A DNA stretch of 8,242 nt from contig JAFGFP010000048.1 of assembly GCA_016931015.1 (NCBI GenBank), forward strand, positions 1 through 8,242. The letters are read 5' to 3'. Of the stretch, positions 6,131 to 8,242 are shown piece by piece; the first letter of the stretch is position 1; every line of letters starts with the position of its first letter. Origin of the DNA: Dehalococcoidales bacterium. GTDB lineage: Bacteria; Chloroflexota; Dehalococcoidia; Dehalococcoidales; UBA5760. The position numbers were made by a program, and so were the translations under genes. A model generated the notes under the pieces. That model saw only the letters and a program-made list of their open reading frames with translations. It ran no database searches and was not told where the DNA came from.

Positions 6131-7161
6131 TTTCTCGCCTCCTTGGGTCTCACCCAGTCCCGGTTAATCATCTCCTCGGCAATCTGCACCGCATTCAGCG
6201 CCGCCCCCTTACGCAGGTTGTCGGCGACAATCCACATCACCAGGCCGTTAGCGTGTGAGGCATCGCGACGGATACGCCCGACGAACACCTCATCGGTGCC
6301 CGCCGCCGCCCACGGCTGCGGGTAAAGGCTTATGGGCGGGTCGTCGAGTATCTTGATCCCGGGTGCCTCGGCCAGAATGCGCTCCGCCTCGTCGGGGGAC
6401 ATGGGCCGCGTGAACTCCACGTGCACCGCCTCGCTGTGCCCGGTAAAGACCGGCACCCGGACGCAGGTCGCCGAAACGGCGACGTCGGGGGCGTGCATTA
6501 TCTTCCTGGTCTCCTCCACCCTCTTCCACTCCTCCCTGGTATAGCCATTATCCCAGAAGACGTCTATCTCGGGCAGGACGTTAAAGGCTATCTGATGGGG
6601 GTAAACGTGGGGAATGGTGCTCTGCCCGTTAAGAACCTGCCTCGTCTGGGTGGTTAGCTCGTCCACGGCCGCCGAGCCGGTGCCCGACACCGCCTGATAG
6701 GTATCGACCACGATGCGCTTAATGGGGTTAGCCTTGTGCAGGGGATGGAGCACGACCACCATCTGAATCGTGGAGCAGTTGGGATTAGCGATAATCCCCC
6801 GGTGCCGCTCGATATCCTCCGGATTAACCTCGGGCACCACCAGGGGCACGTTGGGCTCCATTCTGAATGCGGAGCTGTTATCAACCACCACGGCCCCCGC
6901 CTTGGCCGCCAGCGGCGACAGGTGGCGGCTAATCTCAGCCCCCGCCGAAAAGAGGGCGATATCTATCCCCGAGAAAGACTCCGCGGTCGCCTCGCTGACT
7001 TCAAGCTCCCGGCCGCCGACCGACAGCCTCTTGCCCACCGAACGCTCGGAGGCGAGCAGCTTAAGTGAAGCCACGGGGAAATTGCGCTGCTCCAGGGTCT
7101 TAATGAACTCCTGTCCCACCAGCCCGGTAGCCCCGACGATGGCAACCTTGTACTCCCTCAT
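6127..7161 (-). CDS. asd: Aspartate-semialdehyde dehydrogenase
   Basis: NADPH-dependent reductive dephosphorylation of L-4-aspartyl phosphate to L-aspartate 4-semialdehyde, shared by lysine/diaminopimelate, threonine and methionine synthesis; cytosolic. It has 344 residues, the size of the Gram-positive/archaeal-like ASADH class. The Rossmann motif GATGLVG is at 10-16. SAGAEISRHLSP is at 72-83 and DNSSAFRM at 94-101. The catalytic Cys129 lies in NPNCSTIQ (126-133), with TYQAVSG (154-160) contributing the substrate-binding Gln156. RVPVFTGHSE (235-244) supplies Arg235 and the acid/base His242. The C-terminal GRIRRD...NGLVMWIVADNLRKGAALNA block (295-323) is the dimerisation and NADP-closing region and is intact. 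The start codon shares one base with the dapB stop (TAATG), and the gene overlaps dapA by 4 bp. No aspartokinase gene is in the window. Confidence 0.97.
   Translation of the reverse strand: MREYKVAIVGATGLVGQEFIKTLEQRNFPVASLKLLASERSVGKRLSVGGRELEVSEATAESFSGIDIALFSAGAEISRHLSPLAAKAGAVVVDNSSAFRMEPNVPLVVPEVNPEDIERHRGIIANPNCSTIQMVVVLHPLHKANPIKRIVVDTYQAVSGTGSAAVDELTTQTRQVLNGQSTIPHVYPHQIAFNVLPEIDVFWDNGYTREEWKRVEETRKIMHAPDVAVSATCVRVPVFTGHSEAVHVEFTRPMSPDEAERILAEAPGIKILDDPPISLYPQPWAAAGTDEVFVGRIRRDASHANGLVMWIVADNLRKGAALNAVQIAEEMINRDWVRPKEARK
6138..6144 (-). promoter_or_regulatory. Strong Shine-Dalgarno for dapA inside the end of asd
   Basis: On the minus strand AAGGAGG stands 7 nt before the dapA ATG and lies within the last asd codons. 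With the ATGA overlap it indicates efficient, coupled translation and fixes the start. Confidence 0.8.
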
Positions 7162-7961
7162 TACTGGCTCTCCTTCAAGCCGAGTAAGGCCTCGAGGCCG
7201 TAAATCAGCCCCTTGTGCTCAACTACTTTTTTAATTGCCATTATAACACCCGGCATGAAACATTCTCTACTGATGGTGTCATGCCGGATGCTCAAGGTCT
7301 GCCCCGGGCCGCCCAGAATCACTTCCTGGTGGGCCAGGAGACCGGGCAGGCGCACGCTGTGAATAGCGACCCCCTCCACCGATTCCCCCCGGCTTCGGGT
7401 CTGCTTCGACTCCGGAACGAGAAACGGCTTACCTCTGGCCTCGGCCATCATTCTGGCGGTAGATAGAGCCGTCCCGGAAGGGGCATCAGCCTTCAGGTGG
7501 TGATGCAATTCGATAATTTCGGCGTAGTCAAGGTATTTGGCGGCCAGCTTAGCCAGGTGCACCATCAACACAGCGCCGAGAGCAAAGTTAGGGGCGACCA
7601 CGGCTCCCACCTGGTAGGCAATCGCCAGGCTCTCAATCTCCTTAATCTCATCGGCAGCTAGCCCAGTGGTGCCGATTACCAGGTTAACACCTCTGGGGGC
7701 AGCGATGTGCACCGCAGGCATGGTGGCCTGAGCAATGGTAAAATCCACCAGCACATCCGGCTGGCAACCTTTAAGGATGCTGTCCAGGTCCGAGGAAAAG
7801 GGCACACTACCGGAGCCGTCGGGCTTGGCTAGGCTGCCCTCCCTGGCCTCTATATCCACAGCCCCGACCAGCTGCATCCCCGGCTCACGGCAGAGAGCGC
7901 TTGTTATCTCTTTCCCCATTTTGCCTAAGGCACCCTGGACGGCTACCTTAATCGGCTCCAT
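7161..7961 (-). CDS. dapB: 4-hydroxy-tetrahydrodipicolinate reductase
   Basis: Reduces the DapA product to tetrahydrodipicolinate with NAD(P)H, the second step of the diaminopimelate pathway; cytosolic, usually a tetramer. The 266 residues are of normal length. The dinucleotide-binding loop GALGKMG is at 10-16, VDFTIAQA at 72-79, and GTTGL at 97-101. APNFALGAVLM at 123-133 is the hinge. The catalytic signature ELHHHLKADAPSGTAL spans 151-166, with H153 as the acid/base His and K157 as the key Lys, aligning with E. coli H159 and K163. The C-terminal GxxxxHQEVILGGPGQTLSIRHDTISRE region (about 207-233) belongs to the substrate-binding domain. The start ATG lies 2 bp after the pnp stop, with GAGG (minus strand, 7970-7973) 8 nt upstream. 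Joined closely to asd (1-bp overlap), it must be cotranscribed with pnp unless an internal promoter exists within pnp. Confidence 0.97.
   Translation of the reverse strand: MEPIKVAVQGALGKMGKEITSALCREPGMQLVGAVDIEAREGSLAKPDGSGSVPFSSDLDSILKGCQPDVLVDFTIAQATMPAVHIAAPRGVNLVIGTTGLAADEIKEIESLAIAYQVGAVVAPNFALGAVLMVHLAKLAAKYLDYAEIIELHHHLKADAPSGTALSTARMMAEARGKPFLVPESKQTRSRGESVEGVAIHSVRLPGLLAHQEVILGGPGQTLSIRHDTISRECFMPGVIMAIKKVVEHKGLIYGLEALLGLKESQ
7170..7175 (-). promoter_or_regulatory. Shine-Dalgarno for asd inside the end of dapB
   Basis: AAGGAG on the minus strand is 8 nt before the asd ATG (7159-7161) and supports that start. Confidence 0.75.
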
Positions 7962-7963
7962 AG

Positions 7964-8242
7964 CTAATACCTCTTGCCCGGAGGACGCTTGTCGGGGCCT
8001 CGGCCCCGGTCACGGTGAAAGCCACCCGGCTTTCCGGGTTTATCCCCCGAGGCCGCCCCGTCCTTTCCCCCTGCCCCGGACGTCTTAGACGAGTCATCGA
8101 GTACCGCGCGGCGCGACAGGTTTATCCTGCCCATGCGGTCAATCTCTACCACCTTCACCATGATTTCGTCACCCACCTTGACCACATCCCCAACACTAGC
8201 CACGCGGTAGTCGGCCAGCTCACTGATGTGAACCAGGCCCTC
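7964..8242 (-). CDS. pnp: Polynucleotide phosphorylase, C-terminal S1 domain and tail (5' part outside window)
   Basis: The frame stays open to the window edge, so this is the last 92 residues of a longer protein; the GTG at 8201-8203 is internal. The segment EGLVHISELADYRV, followed by GDVVKVGDEIMVKVVEID and GRINLSRRAVL, is an S1 RNA-binding domain of the kind that ends PNPase, the phosphorolytic 3'-5' exoribonuclease of RNA decay. The remaining ~40 residues are a low-complexity Gly/Lys/Arg/Pro tail ending in GKRY, likely disordered and RNA-binding. The catalytic RNase PH cores and KH domain are not in the window, so the pnp call rests on the S1 subtype, its terminal position and the frequent pnp-dap neighbourhood. 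Another S1-domain protein remains possible. Its stop is 2 bp before dapB. Confidence 0.8.
   Translation of the reverse strand, partial: EGLVHISELADYRVASVGDVVKVGDEIMVKVVEIDRMGRINLSRRAVLDDSSKTSGAGGKDGAASGDKPGKPGGFHRDRGRGPDKRPPGKRY
7970..7973 (-). promoter_or_regulatory. Shine-Dalgarno for dapB inside the last pnp codons
   Basis: AAGAGGT on the minus strand (7969-7975), core GAGG, is 8 nt before the dapB ATG. It is moderate in strength and supports the assigned start. Confidence 0.6.

Noticed and set aside
5771..6325. 184-codon plus-strand open frame across dapA and asd
   Set aside because: It runs antisense to two genes with complete catalytic motifs, spans their junction, and its product shows no recognisable motif. 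Long antisense frames are expected in GC-rich coding DNA.
6770..7234. 154-codon plus-strand open frame opposite asd and dapB
   Set aside because: Antisense to asd; low-complexity Ser/Ala/Arg-rich translation typical of a shadow frame, with no ribosome site.
1..8242. CRISPR arrays, insertion sequences, phage genes or defence systems
   Set aside because: No regularly spaced repeats, no transposase or integrase frame and no unexplained coding gap; the window is almost entirely housekeeping genes.

Overview
This 8.2 kb, GC-rich window (about 60% by eye) is a densely packed bacterial chromosomal segment of eight genes in two convergent blocks. I see no mobile elements, CRISPR arrays, tRNAs or rRNAs. 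The gene set (truB, an actinobacterial/archaeal-type inositol-1-phosphate synthase, a PimA-like glycosyltransferase, a PIP-synthase-like CDP-alcohol phosphatidyltransferase, purA, and a pnp-dapB-asd-dapA block) fits a member of the Chloroflexota, perhaps class Dehalococcoidia. That placement is an inference from gene content and order. An actinobacterium-related lineage is not excluded.

Left block, plus strand (1-5155). It opens with the 3' part of truB (tRNA pseudouridine-55 synthase). After a 113-bp intergenic region holding a TTGACA box and an interrupted inverted repeat come three genes that read as one inositol-phospholipid pathway. The first is ino1 (glucose-6-phosphate to inositol-1-phosphate). 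The second is a GT4 glycosyltransferase resembling PimA of phosphatidylinositol mannoside synthesis. The third is a six-helix membrane enzyme with the full CDP-alcohol phosphatidyltransferase signature, closest in appearance to phosphatidylinositol-phosphate synthase. The glycosyltransferase and phosphatidyltransferase genes overlap by 26 bp. purA (adenylosuccinate synthetase) follows after 63 bp with its own strong Shine-Dalgarno sequence and a possible promoter.

Right block, minus strand (8242 down to 5240). The 3' end of pnp (S1 domain and basic tail of polynucleotide phosphorylase) is followed by dapB, asd and dapA, with junctions of +2, -1 and -4 bp. This is a translationally coupled operon for the aspartate-semialdehyde to tetrahydrodipicolinate section of lysine/diaminopimelate synthesis. 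The two blocks converge on an 84-bp gap without a clear terminator.

The part most worth a second look is the ino1-glycosyltransferase-phosphatidyltransferase trio. It could let the cell make and glycosylate inositol phospholipids from glucose-6-phosphate using adjacent genes, in an order different from the mycobacterial PIM locus and without the acyltransferase found there. The other genes are ordinary housekeeping enzymes with intact catalytic motifs.
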